DNA of 17,477 nucleotides. Source: Methanothrix sp. GTDB lineage: Archaea > Halobacteriota > Methanosarcinia > Methanotrichales > Methanotrichaceae. The notes beneath the pieces were generated by a model. That model saw only the letters and a program-made list of their open reading frames with translations, was not told where the DNA came from and searched no databases. Below, in pieces: positions 7,405 to 14,184 of this stretch; position 1 is the stretch's first letter, and the number at the start of each line of letters is the position of its first letter. The stretch covers positions 288 through 17,764 of the forward strand of contig PMNG01000105.1 in the NCBI GenBank assembly GCA_003162615.1, in the 5' to 3' direction. Position numbers and translations under genes: made by a program.

Positions 7405-8576
7405 AGTGCGATGTGGTCGTCGTTGGAGCAGGTCCTGCCGGATCGATGGCAGCCAGGACTGCTGCGGCTGCTGGCCTGAATGTGGTCATGCTGGAGAAAC
7501 GCCAGGAGATTGGGGACCCTGTGCGGTGCGCCGAAGGAGTTGGTAAGAGGGTCTTATGCGAGATGGTGAAGCCTGACTCCCAGTGGATAGCTGCTGAAGT
7601 TAAAGGTGCTAGAATCTACGCGCCGGACGGGACCCGCGTAGTCATGTCTGAGGACCGGGCCGGATCTGAGGTAGGTTACGTCCTGGAGAGAAAAATCTTC
7701 GATCGGGCCCTGGCCATGGATGCTGCTCGGGTAGGTGCCAAAGTACTGGTAAAGACCAGAGCGTTGGAACTTCTCCGGAAGAACGGCGTGCCCTGCGGAG
7801 TCTCTGCCATGCACATGGGTGAGCCATTGCAGATCGAGGCTCCGCTTATCATTGGTGCAGACGGAGTGGAGTCTAAGGTGGGTCGTTGGGCAGGGATCGA
7901 TACAGCTTTGAAGCCCAAGGATATCCACTGTTGCGCTCAGTTCTTGGTCCAGGACTCCACCATCGACGACGAATACTGCGAGTTCTTCCTTGGAAACAAC
8001 TTGGCTCCGGGCGGTTATGTTTGGACTTTTCCCAAGGGCGATAAGCTGGCCAATGTGGGCATAGGCGTCCAGGGATCCAAGTCCGGCTCGGGCGTGCCTG
8101 TCAGGCTGCTGAAGGAGTTCATGAAATCTCATTTCCCCAATGGTAGAGTGGTGGAGATAGTGGCTGGCGGAGATCCGTCCTCAGGGGTGATAGAGTCCGC
8201 TACTGCAGACGGTGTCATGCTTGTAGGGGACGCTGCCCACCAGACCGATCCCATAACAGGAGGCGGAATCCTAAACGCCATGAAAGCGGGAATCATCGCT
8301 GGAGAGGTAGCCGTCAAAGCCGTATCCAACGGGAATTTGAGCAAGGCCGGGCTAAAGGAGTACGAAGACCGCTGGCGTGCGGAGATGGGCAAACACATTG
8401 CCAGAAGCTTCGAGTACAAGGAGTTTTTCGTGAAACTCACAGACAACGACCTAAACCAGCTCATCGGCTCATTGAAGAACGAGGACATCTCAAAAATGGA
8501 CCTGCGAGGGATGCTGCGAATGCTTTTCAAGCTGAATCCGAAATTGTTGTGGGAACTCAGGCATTTGGTGGTTTAG
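7401..8576 (+). CDS. Geranylgeranyl reductase (digeranylgeranylglycerophospholipid reductase)
   Basis: This FAD flavoprotein saturates the double bonds of geranylgeranyl chains in archaeal membrane lipids. The 391-aa protein has the N-terminal GAGPAGSMAA dinucleotide fold (Gly9-Gly14), a ribose-binding Glu32, the reductase-family motif VRCAEGVG (Cys43) and the substrate-side motif APGGYVWTFP. The second FAD motif, GDAAHQTDPITGGGI, lies at 276-290. I chose the ATG at 7401, which overlaps the ferredoxin stop and has GGAGGT about 7 nt upstream; the frame extending to 7341 only covers ferredoxin sequence. A perfect hairpin follows directly after the stop. The lipid role is well supported for the family; the exact substrate (free pyrophosphate or phospholipid) is not decided by sequence. 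Confidence 0.93.
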   Translation: MKCDVVVVGAGPAGSMAARTAAAAGLNVVMLEKRQEIGDPVRCAEGVGKRVLCEMVKPDSQWIAAEVKGARIYAPDGTRVVMSEDRAGSEVGYVLERKIFDRALAMDAARVGAKVLVKTRALELLRKNGVPCGVSAMHMGEPLQIEAPLIIGADGVESKVGRWAGIDTALKPKDIHCCAQFLVQDSTIDDEYCEFFLGNNLAPGGYVWTFPKGDKLANVGIGVQGSKSGSGVPVRLLKEFMKSHFPNGRVVEIVAGGDPSSGVIESATADGVMLVGDAAHQTDPITGGGILNAMKAGIIAGEVAVKAVSNGNLSKAGLKEYEDRWRAEMGKHIARSFEYKEFFVKLTDNDLNQLIGSLKNEDISKMDLRGMLRMLFKLNPKLLWELRHLVV

Positions 8577-8591
8577 CGAAATTGCATTTCG
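8577..8591 (+). terminator. Hairpin immediately after geranylgeranyl reductase
   Basis: CGAAAT-TGC-ATTTCG is a perfect 6-bp stem with a 3-nt loop starting one base after the stop codon. It is followed 15 bp later by a T run, so it may help end the operon transcript. Only the structure is seen; function is inferred. Confidence 0.4.
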
Positions 8592-8596
8592 GCAAA

Positions 8597-8607
8597 CTAT
8601 TTAAATT
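8597..8607 (+). promoter_or_regulatory. TATA box for the gene at 8661
   Basis: CTATTTAAATT matches an archaeal TATA box. A transcription start about 27 bp later (near 8630) would leave a leader of some 30 nt before the GTG at 8661, or about 67 nt before the ATG at 8697. Confidence 0.4.
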
Positions 8608-8660
8608 TTTAAGTAAGATTAACCACAACAAACCGTAGTAGCCATTTACAATGTGAGACT

Positions 8661-9029
8661 GTGATTCATCCTGATCGCACATTCTGCATAAAGGTCATGT
8701 ATGCGGAGGACGACCTTGTCGAGGTCCTGACCAACCATAAGTGGAGCCTCTGCCGGGCCTTCGACCACGAGGGCTTGCTCTACCTGAACGACGGGGATCG
8801 CGAGGATGCTCCCGAGTACTCAGCTCTGAAGATAGACCAAGTTGAAGGTTTGATGTTCTCGGGAAGGGAGGTAGGCAGGATAAGGCCTCTGGGGATGGAT
8901 GCTCGAAAGGCGCGGCAGTTCGTCCAGGAGATGAGGCAGGGTCGCTGGAGCATGGACCGTCCCCTGAAGGTCAAGGCCGAGCCAGAATGGCACCACGGCT
9001 GCGAGCTTTGTGAGTTCAATGAAGATTGA
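8661..9029 (+). CDS. Hypothetical protein with C-terminal HH/CxxC motif
   Basis: I do not recognise this 122-aa protein. It has no signal peptide or membrane segment and is rich in Asp, Glu and Arg. The C-terminus carries EWHHGCELCEF (about residues 109-119): two His and a CxxC pair that could bind a metal such as zinc. The start is uncertain: a GTG at 8661, or an ATG at 8697 (residue 13, AAGG a few bases before it) giving 110 aa. It has its own promoter and converges on the minus-strand gene ending at 9041, with a hairpin shared between the two ends. Codon-like composition and a clean stop support a real gene; the function is unknown. Confidence 0.75.
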   Translation: MIHPDRTFCIKVMYAEDDLVEVLTNHKWSLCRAFDHEGLLYLNDGDREDAPEYSALKIDQVEGLMFSGREVGRIRPLGMDARKARQFVQEMRQGRWSMDRPLKVKAEPEWHHGCELCEFNED

Positions 9030-9055
9030 GGGCCCCTTTCTTAATCCGGGGCTCT
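9029..9055. terminator. Bidirectional hairpin between convergent genes
   Basis: AGGGCCCC (9029-9036) pairs with GGGGCTCT (9048-9055) to give an 8-bp stem with one G-T pair and an 11-nt loop. It begins at the stop codon of the plus-strand gene and contains the stop codon of the minus-strand gene. That placement fits a shared 3' end structure for two convergent transcripts. Confidence 0.5.
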
Positions 9056-9589
9056 AAAAGCATCTGCTATTTTGGGCAGCCTGTCAAGATCTAACCCGAT
9101 CTTTATGGCCTCCTTATCAGCATCGATGGAGGTCACAGTCATGTGGAAGATGTATCGAAGCGTCCTCCTGCCCTCGGGAAATCGAAGATTGTGCTCTCTT
9201 TTCATCTTGGACACAACAGCAGCCTGAAATCCCGGACTGCTCTGAAGGAATAAAAGGCCCGGAAGGTTGAGCCTGTGATGATCCGTAGCAGGATAGCGGT
9301 CTCCTATCATGGTTGCAAGCTCTTCTCTAGTTATCACAACAGCTTTTTCATCGCTTTCAACCCGGATCAGATTCTCGTCGCCGTGAACTGAGCCTATGTG
9401 GGAGTAAAGCATGGAGAGTGTGTAGCTATCGCATCTCCCTCTTTTTTCCGCAGGCAGCAGCTCTTCCAGCTTTTTCATAAAGGGCTTAAGAAGCGGGCTT
9501 GTGCTTCCAAAGAGCATTCCGGGCGGATTGTGAACCTCGGTCCTGGTTGCCGCCACAAGATCCTCCTTCCAGACCTCCACATAGATCAT
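9041..9589 (-). CDS. Hypothetical protein, 182 aa
   Basis: I do not recognise this protein. It is soluble, with no signal peptide or membrane helix, and mixes acidic and basic stretches; it starts MIYVEVWKEDLVAATRTEV. Possible points of comparison are HNPPGMLFG near residue 20, a DRYPATDHHRLNLPGLLFLQ segment near residues 97-116, and a C-terminal half (KMKREHNLRFPEGRRTLRYI) that looks like beta strands with basic residues. It lies 69 bp downstream of the secreted-protein gene on the same strand, so they may be co-transcribed. The ATG at 9589 is the only good start. Length and composition support a real gene; no function is proposed. Confidence 0.75.
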   Translation of the reverse strand: MIYVEVWKEDLVAATRTEVHNPPGMLFGSTSPLLKPFMKKLEELLPAEKRGRCDSYTLSMLYSHIGSVHGDENLIRVESDEKAVVITREELATMIGDRYPATDHHRLNLPGLLFLQSSPGFQAAVVSKMKREHNLRFPEGRRTLRYIFHMTVTSIDADKEAIKIGLDLDRLPKIADAFRAPD

Positions 9590-9658
9590 GAAAGAACATC
9601 AATCTAAGGTACAGATATTTCTGTTGGCAAAATCTTCTGGCAATTGTCGCTTTAACTT

Positions 9659-10468
9659 TTATTTTTCGCGACTGTCGAGATCGAACAGGACCGCATCCTC
9701 GTCCGGAGGCCAGAAGAGGAGGTACCGCGGATCTGAGTCATCAGGAACCAAATATTCCAAAAAACCCTCTAAAGATCCTCCTGGAGGAACGGCCGGACCT
9801 AGCATTTTGTAATCGGATGCTGGATAGCTCCAGCCGGATGCATCAATTAGGATTCCAAATTTACCATAATCCCTGGGCTCCAGGAGCATGACACCCGGCC
9901 CTGAGTTCTTTAGAAGGTAATCTATACGAATCATCTTCCCATCTTCAGACCGCGAGATGCCCTCGATTCCAACGATACTGTCCCCCACTGCAACAGGAAC
10001 CCCTGGTGAATAGGATATCCCAGGAGGCTTGTCAGCTTTATCAAGCCTGATCTTCAATCCTGAACCTTGGTCCACGAGCATAAACGGCCTGGCTCCCGCC
10101 TCAAGCTTGAATTCCAGGCTTCCCACAACTACACCTCCCGGTCCTATTTCGCGATGTACGAGAGGATTCATGATAGGGTACCCGATTGATGCCTGAGCTG
10201 TTCCTCCCAGGTTGTCCATTACCTTGAAGGATGCAGGATCAACAGAAGTTGTACTGTTCTGTTCGTTTTCTACCACCAATCCTAGAGTGATCCAAGATCC
10301 CTGCTCTTCATCATGCATGTGCATGTCCATCACTGAGATGGCTAGCTGACCATTGGACGTCAAGTCGTACACTCCAGGCAGGACTTCCCGGTCTGGAGAG
10401 CAGGAGGCACCATGGACTCCAGAGAATAAGAGCAGGAGGAGCCAGGGCGTCCAAAGGACCGTTCTCAT
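9659..10468 (-). CDS. Secreted protein with two DUF4352-like beta-sandwich repeats
   Basis: A 269-aa protein with a clear N-terminal signal peptide: MRTVLWTP, then a Leu-rich core (WLLLLLFSG), then a likely cleavage region near VHGAS at residues 18-22. The Cys at 23 is not in a proper lipobox, so a lipoprotein is unlikely. The mature part seems to hold two related domains, about residues 42-145 and 150-262. Each has a conserved Asn-containing strand (VVENEQN / LLKNSGP), a D..G turn, a PGG motif (GPGGVVVG / PPGGSLEG) and a following LEF/LEY strand. This resembles the immunoglobulin-like DUF4352 fold of surface proteins, but the match is from memory. Location outside the membrane is well supported; the role is unknown. 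Confidence 0.8.
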   Translation of the reverse strand: MRTVLWTPWLLLLLFSGVHGASCSPDREVLPGVYDLTSNGQLAISVMDMHMHDEEQGSWITLGLVVENEQNSTTSVDPASFKVMDNLGGTAQASIGYPIMNPLVHREIGPGGVVVGSLEFKLEAGARPFMLVDQGSGLKIRLDKADKPPGISYSPGVPVAVGDSIVGIEGISRSEDGKMIRIDYLLKNSGPGVMLLEPRDYGKFGILIDASGWSYPASDYKMLGPAVPPGGSLEGFLEYLVPDDSDPRYLLFWPPDEDAVLFDLDSREK

Positions 10469-10817
10469 AATTTATCCTGTCGCAATTCAATCTCGTCGGA
10501 TTCTATTTGGTTCATGTTTAGAGTTAATTAAATCACTTAGTTAATAAACTTTTTGTGTGTATTTATTTGAAAATCGGCTATGGTATTTAAACTATATATA
10601 ATGTACATAATATTCATTTATCTGAGCTTCTCTTCACTGAAATTTCTGTTATTATTGATCTTTTTAAGAGGTTTATTAGATTTAACCAGTTTTATTTGTA
10701 AAGATAACATCAGTTTAATCTTATTATCTAATTTATTAGTTTAATTAGGTAAATTTTAATCTCAAGCGTTTTCAAAACAAATTATTTATATGATAAAGTA
10801 TTTCTAGTAAAAAAAAT
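10469..10817. other. AT-rich divergent intergenic region
   Basis: About 350 bp, very AT-rich, between the minus-strand secreted-protein gene and the plus-strand regulator. It holds at least two TATA-like boxes: ACTATATATAATG near 10589-10601 and ATTATTTATATG at 10781-10792, the second being the likely regulator promoter. An 8-bp palindrome ATGTACAT lies at about 10600-10607. I see no gene. It probably carries both divergent promoters and possibly binding sites for the regulator. Confidence 0.5.
10783..10792 (+). promoter_or_regulatory. TATA box for the winged-helix regulator
   Basis: TATTTATATG is centred about 30 bp before the ATG at 10818, so the message would have almost no leader if that ATG is used, or about 12 nt if the ATG at 10830 is used. 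Confidence 0.5.
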
Positions 10818-11207
10818 ATGGTGACCATCATGAGGGAGTCCACTGTAAAGATCCTTGATGACAAGGACATGGAGTTTGTAGAGACCTTGCGGTCTTTAGG
10901 CGTGCCGCGGAATGTAGCCACCCTTATCACCTTTCTGGCAAATGTAGAAGAGGCATCGTCCCGGGAGATAGAGATGGGCTCTGACCTTCGCCAACCTGAG
11001 GTCAGCATCGCGATGCGCACTCTGCGCGAAAATAACTGGATCGAGGAGAAGGAGATCAAGCGCGAGGGGAAGGGGAGACCGATGAAGGTATATGCACTTC
11101 ATGCCACAATAGATGATATCATAAAACACTTTGAAGAGGAGAAATTGCACGAGTCTGCTCAAGCCATGGAGAGCATCCAGAGGCTAAAGCAGCTGATCTC
11201 AACATGA
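10818..11207 (+). CDS. Winged-helix transcriptional regulator
   Basis: A 129-aa protein with a helix-turn-helix of the archaeal winged-helix type. Residues 29-48 (GVPRNVATLITFLANVEEAS) form the first helix. EIEMGSDLRQPEVSIAMRTL (about 51-70) is the recognition helix-turn-helix. Residues 71-95, with NNWIEEKEIKREGKGRPMKVY, are the wing, where the KGRPMK stretch would contact DNA. A C-terminal helix rich in Glu and Gln (EEEKLHESAQAMESIQRLKQ) may mediate dimerisation. This organisation is typical of TrmB/ArsR-like predicted regulators of methanogens. No metal or sugar-binding domain is seen, so the signal is unknown. The start could also be the ATG at 10830. It stands alone, so it may control the divergent gene or itself. 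Confidence 0.87.
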   Translation: MVTIMRESTVKILDDKDMEFVETLRSLGVPRNVATLITFLANVEEASSREIEMGSDLRQPEVSIAMRTLRENNWIEEKEIKREGKGRPMKVYALHATIDDIIKHFEEEKLHESAQAMESIQRLKQLIST

Positions 11208-11508
11208 GATCTATTGGACTCTATTATTTTTTTGGAATATTTCGTTTACAGTGCTTTTAGGCTTATTTGGATACGCCTTCCTGCTGGAAGATAATCTTTG
11301 GAGCCACTATAACCTAGGCATCCGCAGGTTTGGCAGGCCGCCTTGGGCGAGCGCTTGCAGTTTAGTACCATTCACGACTCGTCTTTCTCCCACGCCTGAA
11401 TCCTTGGAGTTAGGATTAGATCTCAGCAGCCTGCTACGGGAGTCTCTTTTTTAGCCATAACCGGTCCCGACACCTTCTGAATTCTATTGTGAAGCTGGCG
11501 ATAAAATC
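11208..11508. other. Intergenic region with possible RNA structure
   Basis: About 300 bp without a convincing gene. A T7 run (11225-11233 region) just after the regulator is a likely terminator for it. Further on there are several complementary segments: GCAGGC (11333-11338) with GCCTGC (11429-11434), and AATCCT (11399-11404) with AGGATT (11412-11417). A T6 run (about 11447-11453) follows. A frame of 67 codons from a GTG at 11251 is poorly protein-like and has no promoter. A small structured RNA is possible but not shown. Confidence 0.35.
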
Positions 11509-12321
11509 CTATAGCCTCATGTGCACGCCGTTCTCGACGAGGTACTCCTTAACATCCTGAATCCTCCACTCTCCGTAGTGGAAGATGCTCGCCGCCAACG
11601 CAGCCGAGGCGTTGGTCTTCTGGAAGACCTCCAGCATATGCTCAGGCTTTCCCACTCCACCTGAGGCGATCACCGGAATTCTGACCATCCTGGAGACCGC
11701 ATCGGTTAAGGGTATATCAAACCCGTCATAAGTGCCATCTCGGTCCATGCTTGTAAGAAGTATCTCGCCCGCACCCAAACGCTCAGCATTTTTGGCCCAG
11801 GCTAACGCATCTATTCCAGTGAACTCACGTCCTCCATAGAAGGAACATTCAAACCAGCAGCGACCTTCAGGCGTCTCGATGATCTCTCGGCCCTTCTCCA
11901 GGTTGTACCTGCGCTTGGCATCAATGGCTATTATTACGGCTTGGTTCCCGTAGTAGTCCGCAATTTCGCTTATCAGCTCAGGACGTTTAAGGGCTGATGT
12001 GTTCACGCTTATTTTATCGGCTCCAGCGTTAAAGACCTCACGAGCTTCTTCTACGCTCTTTATCCCGCCCCCTACGGCCAGTGGAACGAAGACCGACTCC
12101 GATGTCTTTTTTATTACGCTCACCATCGTGTCCCGCCGCTCATGCGATGCCGTTATGTCCAAGAAAACGATCTCGTCTGCTCCGTCCTCATAGTATTTCC
12201 CGGCCAATTCCCATGGAATCCCCGCGTACCTTATCTGCTTGAACTCAATGCCCTTTACAACCCTACCACCCGGCACGCCTAAATCGCAATCTAGGCAGGG
12301 TATAATCCTTTTGGCTAGCAT
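11509..12321 (-). CDS. hisF: Imidazole glycerol phosphate synthase, cyclase subunit
   Basis: HisF uses ammonia from HisH to convert PRFAR to imidazole glycerol phosphate and AICAR, linking histidine and purine synthesis. The 270-aa protein is a (beta-alpha)8 barrel with both catalytic aspartates: Asp11 in RIIPCLDCDLG and Asp134 in IIAIDAKR. The phosphate-binding loops AVGGGI (82-87) and ASGGVG near residue 220 are in place. A three-residue insertion (GVP) lies between CLDCDL and GGRVVKG, compared with the usual LDVDxGRVVKG. The ATG at 12321 overlaps the hisH stop by 7 nt, so the two subunits are translationally coupled and should be made in equal amounts. Confidence 0.96.
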   Translation of the reverse strand: MLAKRIIPCLDCDLGVPGGRVVKGIEFKQIRYAGIPWELAGKYYEDGADEIVFLDITASHERRDTMVSVIKKTSESVFVPLAVGGGIKSVEEAREVFNAGADKISVNTSALKRPELISEIADYYGNQAVIIAIDAKRRYNLEKGREIIETPEGRCWFECSFYGGREFTGIDALAWAKNAERLGAGEILLTSMDRDGTYDGFDIPLTDAVSRMVRIPVIASGGVGKPEHMLEVFQKTNASAALAASIFHYGEWRIQDVKEYLVENGVHMRL

Positions 12322-12917
12322 CTAGTCGACCTCACGAAGTTTTCCAGGATCCTCAGCCCTTTTTGTCCCGACTTTTCGGGATGGAACTGGGTAGCAGTTA
12401 GATTGTCCTTGGATATCATCGCTGTCACATCTGTGCCGTAATCGGTGGTAGCTGCAATAACCGACCTGTCTATGGGCAAACAGTAGTATGAGTGCACGAA
12501 GTAGAACATGTCTCCATCGACTACGCCGTCCAGCAAATCTACAGGCTTCTTGATAGAAAGGTTGTTCCAACCCATGTGGGGTATGTTAACATCCTCTGGG
12601 AGCCGCACAACTTGGCCCGAAATCCACCCTAATCCTCTAGCCTCGGGACTCTCTTGGCTCTTCTCGAACAGCACCTGCAGTCCAATGCATATGCCAAGCA
12701 TCGGCGTGCCGGCTTTTCGGACATCGTAAAGTGGGTCTCCAAACCTGGAAAGTTTCTCCATACACCTTCCAAAGGCACCCACTCCAGGGACTACTACACC
12801 GTCCGCTTCGGCGAGCCCTTCCGGTTCACGCACTATCTCCGGAGCGGCGTTGACCCGGACCAGCGCATTGTAGATGCTCCTTAGATTCCCCAACCCGTAA
12901 TCAACTATTGCGATCAT
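12315..12917 (-). CDS. hisH: Imidazole glycerol phosphate synthase, glutamine amidotransferase subunit
   Basis: HisH hydrolyses glutamine and passes ammonia through HisF. It is a 200-aa class I glutamine amidotransferase. The nucleophile is Cys77 in MLGICIGLQ, and the other triad members are His179 and Glu181 in QFHPEKSG. The oxyanion-strand motif PGVGAFG (residues 44-50) is present. It is the first gene of a two-gene minus-strand operon with hisF. A palindromic TATA-like box GATATATATC (12965-12974) lies about 50 bp upstream. The gene points away from the inserted TnpB element, whose left-end region begins inside this promoter area. Confidence 0.96.
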   Translation of the reverse strand: MIAIVDYGLGNLRSIYNALVRVNAAPEIVREPEGLAEADGVVVPGVGAFGRCMEKLSRFGDPLYDVRKAGTPMLGICIGLQVLFEKSQESPEARGLGWISGQVVRLPEDVNIPHMGWNNLSIKKPVDLLDGVVDGDMFYFVHSYYCLPIDRSVIAATTDYGTDVTAMISKDNLTATQFHPEKSGQKGLRILENFVRSTRC

Positions 12918-12964
12918 TGAAATCAGCCAGATCTTCTTAAGCCGGAATTGACTTTCCCTTGATC

Positions 12965-12974
12965 GATATATATC
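12965..12974 (-). promoter_or_regulatory. TATA box of the hisH-hisF operon
   Basis: The palindrome GATATATATC would place a minus-strand transcription start near 12943, giving a leader of about 25 nt before the hisH ATG. It lies within the region where the left boundary of the TnpB element must fall, so the insertion may have come very close to this promoter. Confidence 0.4.
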
Positions 12975-13004
12975 TTCCCGGAATGACTTTTATATCGCAG
13001 GATT

Positions 13005-13064
13005 GCAAAGGGCAGAGCGGAAAGACCCACCGTTTACAGTGGGGATGAAAGCGGAGCCCTTTGC
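13005..13064 (+). other. Left-end structured region of the TnpB element
   Basis: GCAAAGGGC (13005-13013) and GCCCTTTGC (13056-13064) form a perfect 9-bp outer stem. Inside it CCCAC (13026-13030) pairs with GTGGG (13039-13043) around the 8-nt loop CGTTTACA. The inner hairpin and the following GGGGATGAAAGCGG resemble end structures of IS200/IS605 elements. It lies 50 bp upstream of tnpB. A free-standing RNA is a less likely alternative. Confidence 0.6.
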
Positions 13065-13077
13065 CCTAAATACCTAA

Positions 13078-13086
13078 ACTATAAAT
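13078..13086 (+). promoter_or_regulatory. TATA box for tnpB
   Basis: ACTATAAAT is centred about 32 bp before the ATG at 13114, with no Shine-Dalgarno sequence between them. A leaderless or nearly leaderless message is likely. Confidence 0.45.
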
Positions 13087-13113
13087 CTTTAAAAGTATTA
13101 GTTACATAATAAC

Positions 13114-14184
13114 ATGTACCGTACTTTGAATATAAAACTCGATAAGTCTAATGAACTCATCCGGACCGCGAAGCTTTGGAACGCTGCCTGCCAGGATGTC
13201 ATAGACTACGGTTTTGCGGCACATGACTACAACAAGACCAGGCTCAATAGAGCTACATACAAAGATCTCCGAAGCAAATATCCTACATTACCGTCTGCGT
13301 TGCTTCAAACAGCTAGGGATCAAGCTAGTGATATGCTCAAGAGGCTAAAGTTTGGAACAAAACCATTCAAGCATCCTCTTGGTGCAGTACGGTTTGACGT
13401 TAGAACCATGAAGGTGTTCTTGGAATCGGGTTACTGCAAGCTTACAACGGTTTTTGGGAGACTACGGTACGATTTCCAGCTACCCGAATACTACAAGAAG
13501 TATGCTAGCTGGAAAGTCACGAATGCTCAACTTAAGATAGCCAAAAATGCTTGCTATCTTAATGTTCAAGTTGAACAACCAGATCCAGAACAAATAGTCG
13601 GAGATAAGAGAATTGGCGTAGATCTTGGTATCAATAACATAGCCGTATGCAGTGACAACACATTTTGGGAATCTGGTCCTGTGAAAGCAGTTAAGGGCAA
13701 ATATCAATTTTTGAGATCAAGGCTTCAATCCATAGGCACTCGATCAGCAAAAAGAAAGCTCTGCAAGCTTTCTGGTCGAGAGAGACGGTTTCAGAGGGAC
13801 TTGAACCACAGCATCGCTAACTGGATAGTGTCAAAACCGTATGACATAATTGCTCTGGAAGATCTAACCAATATCAGGAACGGTAAAAAGAATAAGAAGC
13901 TTGGAAAATGGAGCTTCGCTGAACTGAGAAGCATCATAGAATACAAAGCTGCTGCTATTGGAAAGAAAGTGGTAGCAATAGATCCAAGATATACTTCTCT
14001 TACCTGTTCTAGATGCGGGTTTCAGAAGAAGGAAAATCGTAATGGTAGAACCTTCAAGTGCAAAAGCTGTGACTTCCAGGTCGATGCCGACCTAAACGCA
14101 TCCAGAAATATCGCTACCTTCAGTAGATCTGATCGAAGCAGGCTGCAATGTCAACCAGCCAAATGTGACACAATATCATCGTAG
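13114..14184 (+). CDS. tnpB: TnpB, RNA-guided nuclease of an IS200/IS605-family element
   Basis: TnpB proteins are RNA-guided DNA nucleases, ancestral to Cas12, that help IS605 elements persist at their donor site. The 356-aa protein is compact. The N-terminal half is the helical/WED-type region. The RuvC nuclease core carries Asp170 in IGVDLGINN, Glu249 in IALEDLTNI and the third Asp in VDADLNASRNI (324/326). Between the last two lies a four-cysteine zinc ribbon (CSRC at 298-301, CKSC at 316-319). All catalytic positions are intact, so the enzyme may be active. A TATA box lies about 30 bp upstream. Its base composition is more AT-rich than that of the flanking metabolic genes, as expected for an insertion. 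Confidence 0.95.
   Translation: MYRTLNIKLDKSNELIRTAKLWNAACQDVIDYGFAAHDYNKTRLNRATYKDLRSKYPTLPSALLQTARDQASDMLKRLKFGTKPFKHPLGAVRFDVRTMKVFLESGYCKLTTVFGRLRYDFQLPEYYKKYASWKVTNAQLKIAKNACYLNVQVEQPDPEQIVGDKRIGVDLGINNIAVCSDNTFWESGPVKAVKGKYQFLRSRLQSIGTRSAKRKLCKLSGRERRFQRDLNHSIANWIVSKPYDIIALEDLTNIRNGKKNKKLGKWSFAELRSIIEYKAAAIGKKVVAIDPRYTSLTCSRCGFQKKENRNGRTFKCKSCDFQVDADLNASRNIATFSRSDRSRLQCQPAKCDTISS

Noticed and set aside
7554..8132. 192-codon minus-strand frame inside geranylgeranyl reductase
   Set aside because: Antisense shadow caused by codon bias; the plus-strand gene has full motifs.
10400..10466. Lipoprotein signal in the secreted protein (Cys23)
   Set aside because: The residues before the Cys (GAS) lack the Leu/Val at -3 expected of a lipobox; an ordinary signal peptide fits better.
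11251..11454. 67-codon frame after the regulator
   Set aside because: GTG start without signals and a low-complexity Ser/Leu/Pro/Arg-rich translation; more likely non-coding.
13005..13064. Riboswitch reading of the structure upstream of tnpB
   Set aside because: No known riboswitch core is seen and the context is a mobile-element end, which explains it more simply.
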